A DNA stretch of 64,000 nt from Branchinecta lynchi (Eukaryota > Arthropoda > Branchiopoda > Anostraca > Branchinectidae): assembly GCA_023053575.1 (NCBI GenBank), contig JAKZAP010000013.1, forward strand, positions 1,560,001 to 1,624,000, read 5' to 3'. The notes beneath the pieces are model-generated. The model worked only from the letters and a program-made list of their open reading frames with translations. It was not told where the DNA came from and made no database searches. Shown here piece by piece: positions 54,730 to 64,000 of this stretch. Both the position numbers and the translations under genes were made by a program. Every line of letters begins with the position of its first letter. Positions within the stretch are counted from its first letter, which is position 1.

Positions 54730-54816
54730 TTGGTAGCCACCAGCAACATCAGCCGCAACAGCAACATTCTGTGCAGGTTCAGCAACACCAACAGCAGTAT
54801 CATCAAGAACCGCAAG
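54730..54816 (+). CDS. onecut: Candidate Onecut cassette exon (Gln/His-rich spacer)
   Basis: An 87-bp stretch between a pyrimidine-rich acceptor (TTTGCTTATTTTCTAG|TT) and a good donor (CAAG|GTGAAT). Read in the phase left by the CUT exon (phase 1), it gives 29 codons with no stop: V, then GSHQQHQPQQQHSVQVQQH..., with 14 Gln and 5 His among 28 whole residues. It ends again in phase 1, so it can be included or skipped without a frame change. Vertebrate HNF6 has an alternative exon of similar size (26 residues) lengthening the spacer between CUT and homeodomain, exactly this position. No sequence similarity to that insert is claimed. It lies 22 kb after the CUT exon. It could instead belong to another gene or be chance. 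Confidence 0.5.
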
Positions 54817-54979
54817 GTGAATACTTAACTGGTAGGCCTAATGATTTTTCTCAAGTTTGTGTTGGGTTAGATGTCTTTGGGGTTTTTTTTCTAGAGCCTG
54901 GCTATTCTCTACGCCTTCTTCGGTAAGCGAAGTTAACTGGAAGCTCGGACCTTCTGGTTCACTGGCATGCTTACACTGA

Positions 54980-55210
54980 GCGTGTTCCACCCTTCAACAA
55001 ATAGTAACTAATAGTTACTATTTCCGTTCCAACCTGATCAAAAGTTACTACACTGACCGTTCCAACCTTCTCCAAATAGTAACTAATAGTAACTATTTGC
55101 TTACCACGCTCAGGAGCGTAGTAAGCGTAGTAACTACAGATCTCTGTAACGTAATTGGTCGGACTCCCCCGTGGCGTGATATTCTGCTGGAAAATAGAAA
55201 AAAACATGAT
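54980..55210 (-). mobile_element. Family H MITE, inverted and truncated
   Basis: Starts GCGTGTTCCACCCTTC and matches the reverse complement of 50238-50515 ('caaatagtaactaatagtta', 'taattggtcggactcccccg', 'ctgctgg'). The second end is missing. It begins 164 bp after the cassette exon candidate. Confidence 0.7.
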
Positions 55211-55945
55211 GTTAAGTTTAAATGTTACCTTTAAACGTTACTTTTTGGCCAAATAGAACACCAAATGTCTAATTTGTGACTTCAGATCTCATACTTTGGA
55301 AAAAGTGAAAAAACTTGAAACTTTGGCAAGGTCTCAAATTTCGCTCCCTCCGGCACTACTTTGATTAAAGTTACTGGTTCAAAATAGTTACGAACGCCGA
55401 TAATTCAGTCTCGTATTCGAGTCTTTGTCTCACAATGTTAAATTCTTCGTTTTACTCTTTTCAATGATGGTGAAGAAATATCCGTTTTCTTCTGATAAGA
55501 TCTGTCTGTAAGAATCGAGAACAAAGCTGAAAGTCGAATGCTCGGCCTGCATGAACAGGGTTGGAAATTTCCAACATTTGTATTCGTATATACAATACAA
55601 TACAATAATTTTAATCCAGCCAAACGACTATAGGAAAATAACACAAAAAGAACAGAAGGAAACAACAACAAGTTAAGCAAAGTACAGCTGTAGTCTAGCC
55701 GATATCATGAGGTTCATACAACTTTTGCCATATTGGCAACGAAAGGCGTAAGAGAGGGGCACATACAAGCTTCCGGATATATCGCTGAAACTTTCGGCCA
55801 TAAGTAAAAAATTGTCCACAACGTCCCATCTCAGCTTCCCCGCACATCACGGCTTGTCCCTTCTTCTAGAGTGAATTTTAGTGTATTTTAGTGTTTTGTG
55901 TTGTTTTTCCTTGTTTGTACTACGCTATTCTGTCTTTTCAGCGGG
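55211..55945. other. No gene seen; LINE tail near 55590
   Basis: 'acaatacaatacaataattt' (55595-55612) looks like a (TATTG)n LINE tail on the minus strand. The rest is unassigned. Confidence 0.4.

Positions 55946-55948
<3 letters not shown>

Positions 55949-55981
<33 letters not shown>
55949..55981. repeat. A run of ~33 bases
   Basis: A pure A tract. No retrogene is recognisable upstream of it. Confidence 0.7.
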
Positions 55982-55991
<10 letters not shown>

Positions 55992-56132
55992 CAACAAGCT
56001 CATTATCAGATGCCAGGAGACGCTCACGCAAAGAACAACGAGCAGAAACGTGGAGCTGATCGAACGTTGGCAACCGAAAATCAGTACACAGCTCAGTAGC
56101 ACGGCTATATAAACGGCTCTTAAATGGATATA

Positions 56133-57800
56133 AGCCGCTTTCACATTGACGCGTCGTTGCGATGCGTTTATCTTAATAACAACGTTTATTTCCTGAATAG
56201 CTCATATAATTACTCGCTAGCGTCGGATCGTCACACAATTCTTAACACGGCTAAAACTTTATAATCACTTTTCAATAATTACCTTAAAATATTTCTATGT
56301 GTATACAATTAATAACGAATATATCATGGTTCAGAATTAAAATAATTTACAAAATATGGTACAAATGGCGAAAGATACCGGTCAGTAGAGTGTATATCGG
56401 GGCGAACAAGTCTGGTACAATTACTTGCGTTGCGTACAGGCTGCGCGGCGTATCTTTCACACCTGCGCGAGAAGCTTTCGCGCTGGATGCCCATTTACAT
56501 TTTGATTTCTCGGTTTCTTGTGCTGAATTTTAATTTCTTTTACTAGTAGCAAGTTTTTCTTCATCATCAGCATTTTTCTTCATCATCAGCAGTTTTTGTT
56601 TATCTTCAAAAACTTCCATTTTCCACTGAAAAATCTGATGCGTACGCGTCGACGCAACGCAAGAATAGAACTTGCCGTAAGCTCTGCGTTGCATCGACGC
56701 AAGCGCGACGCAGAGCTGCGTAGCTTATTGTGTAAGTCTCAACTCGTCAATATGAAAGCGGCTCTAGCCCAAAATCCTATATATTGTCATTCCTGCATCT
56801 CTTGCAGTTAGTATGCAAAATCTTGCCGTCTTTTTTTATTTTCTTCAAAAACTTCCATTTTCCACTGACAAATCTGGTACGTACGCGTCGACGCAACACA
56901 AGAATAGAACTTGCCGTAAGCTCTACGTTGCATCGACGCAAGCGCGACGCAGAGCTGCGTAGCTTATTGTGTAAGTCTCAACTCGTCAATATGAAAGCGG
57001 CTCTAGCCCAAAATCCTATATATTGTCATTCCTGCATCTCTTGCAGTCAGTATGCAAAATCTTGCCGTCTTTTTTTATTTTCTTCAAAAACTTCCATTTT
57101 CCACTGGCAAATCTGGTACGTACGCGTTTACGCAACGCAACAATAGAACTTGGCGTAAGCTCTGCGTTGCATCGACGCAAGCGCGATGCAGAGGTTGCTT
57201 AAGCATTGGCCTAATAGGTGTAATAAGGTGAATAGCGCTATACGCGATGTTTACGTCAAAATACACACGCCTGTTCAAATACAACCCAAGAGGTTCTTAG
57301 CAATGCGGCTTCCGGTGTTGCCAAGGTAATACAATTTTTCGAGCTCTAAAAATATCCGAAAAGGTTCTTGGTACTACTTGAAGTACACGAGTACAATATA
57401 ACGCAAACTATACTGTAAAAAAGCTATTAAAATAACGGATGGACAGTATTGATCCTCGAACTGACGAAAAGCCGTCGTAATAAAACAAAAACGAGTGTTT
57501 GTTAAGAAAAGTTGTTTCTTTAGCTTCCAACAAAGTAGAACTGTTGTGCTTTCTCTGGCAACCCTGACGACGCTGCGCCTCTCCTCGGCCCGCTGGCGGA
57601 ACCAACCAAGCGATCTGATTGGCCCTGCATAAGCCAGAATAGAACGCTAGTCTATTCTCCTTATTCACCTTATTACAGAGCGCTCCGAGGAAAAGAGGAA
57701 TCTGTAAAAGTCTTATACGCGGTAATACACCTTATTACACCTATTAGGACAATGCTTTAGCTTAGTGTGAAAGCCTCAACGCGTCAATGTGAAAGCGGCT
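56133..57800. repeat. TIR-bounded region with a 239-bp tandem repeat
   Basis: AGCCGCTTTCACATTGACGCG (in two parts, 56133-56153) and its inverse (57780-57800) bound the interval. Inside, units starting 'cttcaaaaacttccattttc' at 56604, 56843 and 57082 give an exact 239-bp period. Each unit carries a GC-rich palindromic block ('gcgtcgacgcaacgcaagaa', 'ctctgcgttgcatcgacgca', 'agcgcgacgcagagctgcgt'). The third unit is cut by a TIR element and its end resumes at about 57755. Family unknown. Confidence 0.65.
57204..57754. mobile_element. TIR element inserted in tandem unit 3
   Basis: Left CATTGGCCTAATAGGTGTAA and right CCTATTAGGACAATG with 'cttattacac' are inverted copies; 'ttcaccttattaca' occurs again inside near 57665. 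It separates the two halves of the third 239-bp unit. 551 bp, no protein. Confidence 0.7.
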
Positions 57801-58107
57801 CGAGCCTAAAATCCTTTATATTGCCGTTCCTGCATCTCTCGCAGTTAATATGCAAAATCTGGTCATCTATTCATCCTATCCCCTACTGGATTGTCGAGTC
57901 CAGCTGACATTGTCCCCCTACTCTGGCGGTAGTAGGCCGTGAAATGGGATTTTTAGCATGTTTATAGGTTTTCGAAATGATGTTAAAAACACGAAATACT
58001 GGTGTCATGGAGGGGACGGTTTGATAAGGATTTCTTTGCACAGAATTAGGGAAAGTGACTGGGGACTGGACATGACATGAGGGAATGCTTGTCCAGAGGT
58101 TGCGTTA

Positions 58108-58478
58108 AAGGACCCCTCGCACTATTTACTCTTCAGCTTACAGTACTTTAAATATTTGAATACTTTAAAACTAGGCCGTGCTTCAACAAATAACCCGCGG
58201 ATTTGGCTGTTTTAAGCCTTTTCCGAGGCCCGTTGACTTGTAGCGAAAACAGGGAAATAATCTACATAACCGGTTTTTCTGATGAAGAAACTTCTCGCAG
58301 ACAACCGTCAACAACGTCATATACATCGAAGGTAGCAAAACACGGCAAGAGAGAAAACATCGTGGTTTTGTTAGAGGGGTTAGAATGTACCGTAAGAAAT
58401 TGGGGTCTCCGGGTTTAGAAATATATGGAGTGATTATGGAAATAGGTTGCATTAGTATTATAGGTAAGACAGGTCCTT
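58108..58478 (+). repeat. Family F element, unbroken copy
   Basis: Starts AAAGGACCCCTCGCACTATT and runs through 'tggctgttttaagcctttt', 'taaccggtttttctgatgaa' and 'ggggtctccgggtttagaaa'. It gives the empty-site sequence for two insertions in the 7.3-8.8 kb copy. Confidence 0.75.
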
Positions 58479-58596
58479 TAAGTGTCCCTGCAGGCAGGCA
58501 GAATGTCTGACTGTCTGTCCGTATTGTTACTTTCACCGTAGTCTAGTTGCCTCGCTGTGCATGGCAGTGGAATATCAGACGCAGGTGCAATAATTT

Positions 58597-60750
58597 GTAT
58601 GGCACTTGCAGCTTCACTCAGGTGCCATATACCGATCACTTTTCGGTCGGTCGGTCCACTGTTCTCGAGTAAGGGTACTTCCCGAAGTGCCAGGACGATG
58701 AAACTTGGCAGGCGTATCAGGGACCCGACCAAACTAACTTTGAAATAGTCACCTTCCCTATCCGACGACCGTGGGGGAGTGAAGGGAGGAGGAATCCGGA
58801 ATCTTGAGGTATGTATAACTTAGGAACGGGTGATCGCATCTTAATGAAACTTGATATTTGGAAAGACTTCGTGTCTCGGATCTCTTATTTCAAGTCGGGC
58901 CGGATCCGATGAATGGGGGGGGGGGGGGTTGGAGGGAGGGGGGTACGGAATTCCGAAGACCGCGAATTAAGTTGACAAGATTCGCTTAGAAATACTCAGT
59001 TCATCGATCTGACAATCATGGAGGGGGGGTAGAGGGGGGGGATCCTGAATCTTAGGTATGGAATAACTTTCGAACGGGCAATCGGAACTTAATGAAACTT
59101 GATATATGGAAAGATCTCGTGTCTCAAATTTCCCAATTCAAGACCAGAATGGATCCGGTGAATCTGGGGTGGTGGTGGAGGGGAGAACCAGATATCTTGT
59201 GACACGCTTAGAGTGGAGCGATCGGGAACAGACTTGGTGGGAAGAACAAGAACTAGGTACATCAGTGACAGAACCGGACTGGATTCGGACACTATGAGGG
59301 AAGTTGGAGGGGGGGGGGGGTCCGGAATTCCGGTGATTGCGAGTTAAGGTACTTCCAGATGTGCTTGGACGATGAAACTTGGCTTGAATATTAGAGACTT
59401 GACAAGATTGGCTTAGTAATTGTCACTTCCCAGATCCTACCATCCCTTACATCTGAACCGCAAAATATGAAAAATACTTTTGAGCTAAATATACATGTTT
59501 CATGATCCTCGTAAGCCCATGATCATTTTTGCCTTAAGGGTTTTGCATAGAAATGAATATCTAGCTCCCTTAAAGCCGCATCTTAACCGCAAAGTGAACA
59601 AAAAAAAACTTTTGACCAAACGATACATTTCATGATCTCAGAGGGCTCATGAATGTTGTGCCATCAAGGCTTTGCTTACAAAAATTTCACCAGACGATAT
59701 ATCTTCATGACCCCAAGGTCCCACGATCATTTTTGCCTCAGGGGTTTTGCTTACAAGTGAATCCATTAAAGTACAAAAATTACCTTTGTGCAAAATATAG
59801 ATTTTCATGATATCGATGAGCCTATCATCATTTTTGCTTCAAGGGTTTTTATCACAAATGAGTGTCGAGCGCCGTTAAAGTGCGCATCATCACAGACAAG
59901 TGCAAAAATGAAATACTTTGTGCTTTGTGTCTGATATGTCCCATTTCAAGTCCGTACCGAATCCGATGAATGTGGGGGGGAGTCGGAGGGGGGAACCGGA
60001 AATCATGTGACACGCTTAGAGTGGAGCGAAGGGGATGAATCTTGGTGGGAAGAACACGAACTAGATACATCAGTGACAAAACCGGAACGGGTTCGGGCAC
60101 TGTGAGGGGAGTTGGTGGGGGGGGGGGGGGTCAGGGATCGCAAATTAAGGTACTTCCAGATGTGCGAGGGCGATGAAACAACTTTGCTTGAACATTAGAC
60201 ATTGACAAGGTTGGCTTACAAATTGTCACTTAAATATTCTTTGAGCCAAGCTGACTTTGAAAGATATATTCAAAAAGTGTTTACAACAGATACGTCAGAT
60301 ACGATTCTTCATCAGCGATATTTTGGCCCTTCTTGAGAACCGTAGCTCACGTATCCGTTGTAAACACTGTTTGAATAATTGTCACTTCTCAGATCCGAAC
60401 ATCCCTTAAAGTACTAATCGCCTCAAGGATTTTGCTTACAACTGAATTCCTTAAAATATAAACAACAATTTTGAGCAAAATATACATTTTCATGATTCCT
60501 ATGAGCTTATCATCATGTGTGCCTTTATTAGACATGAATCTCTAGTGCCCTTTAAGTGCGCACCATCACGGCCAAATGCACAAATAAAATAGTTTTTACG
60601 AGCAATACATTCACGTGATTTCCAAGGACCCATGACCATTCTTATCTCAAGGATTGCTTACAAATGATCACACCAAACCCACGAATTGACGAATTCCTAC
60701 TTTAATCTGACCCAGCCTTGCAAGTGCCATATGAGTTTCCAGCTCTTGTT
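58597..60750 (+). mobile_element. Family C element, long copy
   Basis: Starts TATGGCACTTGCAGCTTC with hairpin partner AGGTGCCATA and ends GCAAGTGCCATATGAGTTTC. The block 'gaacgggtgatcg...atgaaacttgatat...ggatccg...G-run...gatgaaacttgg' is repeated about three times, so the copy is internally amplified. From 59460 on there is an AT-richer part with 'catttttgcctcaagggttt' repeated about five times. A family E insertion sits at 60232. Confidence 0.7.
60232..60376 (+). mobile_element. Family E snapback insertion with 11-bp duplication
   Basis: A 145-bp insert flanked by perfect AATTGTCACTT (60221-60231 and 60377-60387). It is a minus-strand unit (AAATATTCTTTGAGCC...CAGCGATATTTTGGCCC) joined to the end of a plus-strand unit (...CGTATCCGTTGTAAACACTG). 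The ribozyme is lost at the join. The related host segment at 59417 shows the empty site. Confidence 0.75.
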
Positions 60751-60751
60751 A

Positions 60752-60872
60752 TTAAAATCAGTCGATTTTTCGTCAAAATAGTTGTTATTTCTGCTAAATA
60801 AAAATGACCAGCCCGTTGGTAAATACCTTGCCCCCCCCCCCCCCCCCCCCAAAACATTTTGGCTAGTAACGC
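60752..60872 (+). mobile_element. Family B MITE fragment
   Basis: 'cagtcgatttttcgtcaaaa', 'tggtaaataccttgcc', an ~18-base C run and the right end 'ggctagtaacgcttctg'. Confidence 0.65.
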
Positions 60873-61400
60873 TTCTGATTCAGATCAATCTCGGCCAGAC
60901 GCTCAACGGAGAAAATCCTGTGTTTTCTGGCGACCATTTTTCTCTTTCGTTTAATGTAAGTAGCAGTTTGACTGAATCCCCCGTGGGAAATAAACGGGTG
61001 TTTTACGATTGAGCTTGAGCTCTTGGAGGGACTGTCCGTGAGAGTGGGGAATTCCATTAGAAAACGGTGTTTTGAAACATGAAATATTCAGCATTTTCCG
61101 GGAGAGGTCACCGCCTGAAAATTTCGTTTTCTTTTATCAAATTTGGCCAATGTTTGACATCATAGGTACGACATATCTTTCCAGAAAAAAAGTCGGATTT
61201 AATTTTTTTTTTTTTAAATCATGGCCACAGCCGTTAGCGACGTTGATGCTATGCAGCAACACTGTTTTGTGCGATTATTTCAAGTCCTGTTGGCAAAACT
61301 GGTAAGGTCTTCTAGATGTAAAAGTCTAGTGACGGCGTATCCATGGAAAAAAAAAACAGAAGCGGAAAAGCGTGAAAACGTGCCAATTTTTCTCTTTAGA
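60873..61400. other. No gene or clear repeat seen
   Basis: A T run at about 61204-61215. No supported feature. Confidence 0.4.
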
Positions 61401-61403
61401 TAT

Positions 61404-62279
61404 ATACTCTTTAACTTTTTACGTTGTAGCTTCATGAAGGCAACTCGCTCTGTTTTTACATTTAAAAAAAAATAAAGTCAGTAAAAATCAGGTACCGATT
61501 CGGTCAATTTTACAAGGTGCGCCCCCACCCCCCAGTGAAGAAAGGCTTGGGACGCCCCTGGTCCCCGGGGACTCCCTCCCCATATTCTCGCGAGTCCCCA
61601 CGGATGGGGAATGCTCCGATTATCATCACCATCATCAAAAAGGACTCCCTTTCAGATTCAGAGGGGAATCAATTTGTGCTGGTGTTGGTGGAATGTAAAA
61701 TGAATTAAAAACAGTCAGTACAAACAAAACCAAAAATAAAGTGGACACAGACTAATTTCGTCAACTGCATATTTATTTTTAGAGCAAAATCCACTTTGGA
61801 AGCATTCCGCGTTCTCGTTGTTTGCGTAGGCGGAGTCCGCGTGGAGTGACTCCCTCTATTCTGGCCGTTCCCCTTGATTCCCCGAGGACTCGTGGAACGG
61901 CAAGAACACACCAAAAGAGACGGGAGATTGTGGATGCCGTCTATCCCTTTGTCTAGCTCAGAGGAAGTATTCTCGCCGTTCCCCGAGGACTCCTCGCGGG
62001 ATCGAAGGGAACGGCGAGAATAGAGGGAGTCACTCCTCGTGGACTCCGCCTACGCTAAACAACGAGAACTCGTGGAACACCTCTAAAAGGATTTGATGCA
62101 ACAACAAAAAATATGCAGTTGACGAAATTAGTCTGGATTCTTCACTGGGGGGGGGGGGGGGCGCACCTGGTAAAATTGACCGAATCGGTACCTGATTTTT
62201 ACTGACTTTATTTTTTTAAAAATGTAAAAACAGAGCGAGTTGCCTTCATGAAGCTACAACGTAAAAAGTTAAAGAGTAT
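61404..62279. mobile_element. Large fold-back element (~876 bp)
   Basis: The outer arms (61404-61545 and 62134-62279) are inverted copies: 'aggtaccgattcggtcaatt' pairs with 'aattgaccgaatcggtacct', and the CCCACCCCCC stretch with a G run. Further in, 'agactaatttcgtcaactgc' (61750) pairs with 62115 and 'agtgactccctctattctgg' (61846) with 62015, so most of the element is one imperfect hairpin centred near 61940. No protein. Confidence 0.7.
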
Positions 62280-62470
62280 TATGAGTGAAAACTCGCGAGA
62301 ATACGGGGAGTAAGTCCCCGGGACAAACAAAAACGCGTTGATTCCTCAAGTGGAGTCCTCAGGGAACGGCGAGAATACGCCTTATAGCTCTGTCAAACTA
62401 AAGGAGTTGGATGAAATGGCGCAAAATGGGGAGAAACCATTAACAATCGGACGGAATGTGAAAATGTTGA

Positions 62471-62743
62471 GCGCGTTCCACCCTACTTACTATAGTTACT
62501 AGTTACTACTCATGGCGTCACGAATTTTGGCTTCAAGGCTTCAACGCATTTCTGTATTTTCGTCAAAATATATTGCCGCGGGCTGACCTAGCCAATATAG
62601 TTACCAGGCTGGCTACGCTCCCGAGCATACAAGCAAATAGTTACTATTCCGAAAAGGTTGGAACGGTCCGCGTAGTAACTTTTTACAAGGTTGGAACAAA
62701 AATAGTACCTAATAATTATTATTGTTAGAAGGGTGGAACACGC
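62471..62743 (+). mobile_element. Family H MITE
   Basis: A 273-bp element from GCGCGTTCCACCCT to AGGGTGGAACACGC, with 'aaggttggaacggtccgcgt' inside as in the copy at 50238. Confidence 0.75.
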
Positions 62744-63032
62744 TTATTCTGAACATAATTTAGCTTTGCTGTCTGCAAAATCCTGACATCCAGCCGTTGC
62801 TCATAGCAGAGAAATAAGTGCAGGAGGCACGCTGACCCGCTCCGGAGCGCCTCCAGAGAACCAATCGGCTTTTAATTTGAAGTTTTTTTTCTTCAAAGCT
62901 TTTCTTCTTCAAATATCGCTTTTTCATCTGAAGTGATATATATGTAAATAGACACTATTAAAAAAAATAGATACTGCAGAATATTTAGCTTTTCTTACTT
63001 TTATTCCTACTCCAGGTAAAGGTCTGTCTATA

Positions 63033-63200
63033 CTGTAAAAAGTATCTCCGAGTAAGGATTAAAGTTAACTGCAGTACTTGCTACTCGGGTTTTTCTTATC
63101 ACTATTCATATCAATCTAACCTCAGTACAGATAAGAATAATCCAAGTAGCAAATACTGCAGTGAACTTTAATCCGTACTTCGGAGATACTTTTTACAGTG
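63033..63200. mobile_element. Family G palindromic MITE
   Basis: From CTGTAAAAAGTATCTCCG to ACTTTTTACAGTG with TA flanks. Inner arms 'gcagtacttgctactcgggt' and 'caagtagcaaatactgc'. The left end lacks the first CA. Confidence 0.7.
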
Positions 63201-63356
63201 TACTGGGAGCTATTCTGGCAGCTCTCAGTTACGTACTTCCGAATCACGCGATTACACTCTCAGAAGTTAACAGAAGGATGCACTGTTTCAACAGACAACA
63301 CTTGGGATGTAGTCAGTTGTTTGAATTATTTGAGCAAGCCCGCGCAAACAGCAGAA

Positions 63357-64000
63357 GTTTTTATGGCACTTGCCCTTCGGCCAAGTGCCATATAGCGATC
63401 GCAATTTCTGTCCGTCCGTCGGTCTGTCGGTCTGTCCAGGTTTTGCTAGTTCGGGCACTTCCAGATAAGCTAGGACGATAAAACTTGGCAGGCATATCAG
63501 GGACCCCAAATGATTAAGTTGGAAATAGTCACTTCCCCGATCCGAGCACCGTGGGGGGAGTGGAGGGAGGGGGAATCCGGAATCTTGAGGTATTTTTAAC
63601 TTTTGAACGGGTGATCGGATCTCGATGAAACTTGATATTTGGAACGACCTCATGCCTCAGACGACCCACTTAAAATCCGGACCGGATCCGGTGACTTTTG
63701 GGGGGAGCTGGAGGCGGCAACCGGAAATCTTGGGAAACGCTATGAGTGGAGGGATCGAGATGAAACTTGGTGGGAAGACACCTAGCAAACACTAGATACA
63801 TCATTGACATAACCGAGCCGATTCGGGCACTGTGGGGGGAGTGGAGGGAGGGGGAATCCGGAATCTTGAGGTATTTATAACTTTTGAACGGGTGATCGGA
63901 TCTCGATGGAACTTGATATTTGGAAAGACCTCATGCCTCAGACGACCTACTTAAAATCCGGACCGGATCCGGTGACTTTTGGGGGGAGCTGGAGGGGGCA
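63357..64000 (+). mobile_element. Family C element, cut by the window end
   Basis: Starts TTTTATGGCACTTGCCCTTC with hairpin partner AAGTGCCATA, then 'gacgataaaacttggcaggc'. The ~300-bp block 'tgtggggggagtggagggag...aacttttgaacgggtgatcg...ggatccggtgacttttgggg' occurs twice nearly identically (63550 and 63834), so this copy is internally duplicated. Confidence 0.75.

Noticed and set aside
55949..55981. Processed pseudogene suggested by the 33-base A run
   Set aside because: No open frame or recognisable transcript sequence upstream on the + strand and no flanking duplication seen.
56604..57081. CRISPR-like regular repeat
   Set aside because: Only two to three 239-bp units with no short repeat/spacer pattern, in an animal genome. 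It is a tandem duplication.
54817..64000. Homeodomain exon of onecut
   Set aside because: I looked for the helix-3 sequence (N-F-F-M-N-A-R-R-R in any codon use) on the + strand after 32853 and did not find it. The exon probably lies beyond the window.

Overview
The window is metazoan genomic DNA: AT-rich, intron- and transposon-rich, with no operons, no bacterial genes and almost no long open frames. One cellular gene is certain. It is a Onecut/HNF6-family transcription factor gene on the + strand. The first coding exon (27481-29203) carries the family's N-terminal motif LTPLQPLPPISTVSDKF. The next exon (32608-32853) encodes the whole CUT DNA-binding domain. A phase-compatible 87-bp glutamine/histidine-rich cassette exon candidate lies 22 kb further on (54730-54816), at the place where vertebrate HNF6 has an alternatively spliced spacer. 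No homeodomain exon was seen, so it probably lies beyond 64000. The protein fits a bilaterian animal; the sequence does not let me name the phylum.

Almost everything else is mobile-element debris, much of it nested. I use these working names. Family A: ~180-bp MITEs ending CAGGCC(C)GTATCC, with long G/C runs and 8-bp target duplications (hAT-like). Family B: MITEs ending CAGAGGCGT with ~30-bp inner repeats, also with 8-bp duplications. Family C: 1-2 kb elements starting ATGGCACTTG and ending with the inverse, filled with G-rich tracts. Family D: ~1 kb elements bounded by GGGATCCC palindromes, with an internal minisatellite. Family E: short repeats carrying a hammerhead ribozyme motif. Family F: the segment starting AAAGGACCCCTCGCAC. 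Family G: palindromic TA-flanked MITEs (CACTGTAAAAA). Family H: MITEs ending GCGTGTTCCA. LINE-1, LINE-2 and LINE-3 are non-LTR retrotransposons; LINE-2 (3354-5154) keeps an uninterrupted reverse transcriptase with YVDD.

Layout. 1-27 kb (upstream of the gene): family C, E and F copies, LINE-2 nested in LINE-1, MITE clusters, two family D copies (one inside a minisatellite). 27.4-29.2 kb: Onecut exon 1. 29.2-32.6 kb: intron 1, beginning with a hAT-like element 16 bp after the splice donor. 32.6-32.85 kb: CUT exon. 32.85-54.7 kb: large intron with family D copies, a tandem array of hammerhead units (38.1-38.7 kb), LINE fragments and a GGTATC palindrome-rich tract split by two TIR elements. 54.7-54.8 kb: cassette exon candidate. 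54.8-64 kb: probably still intron, with a 239-bp tandem repeat, a large fold-back element and two family C copies.

The most interesting system is family E. Its units carry the hammerhead core (CUGANGA, hairpin, GAAA), with stem I pairing kept by compensatory changes between subfamilies. Five insertions have 11-14 bp target duplications, several contain head-to-head (snapback) units, and one ends exactly at the predicted ribozyme cleavage site. This looks like a self-cleaving RNA spread by reverse transcription, in the manner of Penelope-like elements or metazoan retrozymes. All assignments come from reading the sequence by eye; no database search was run.
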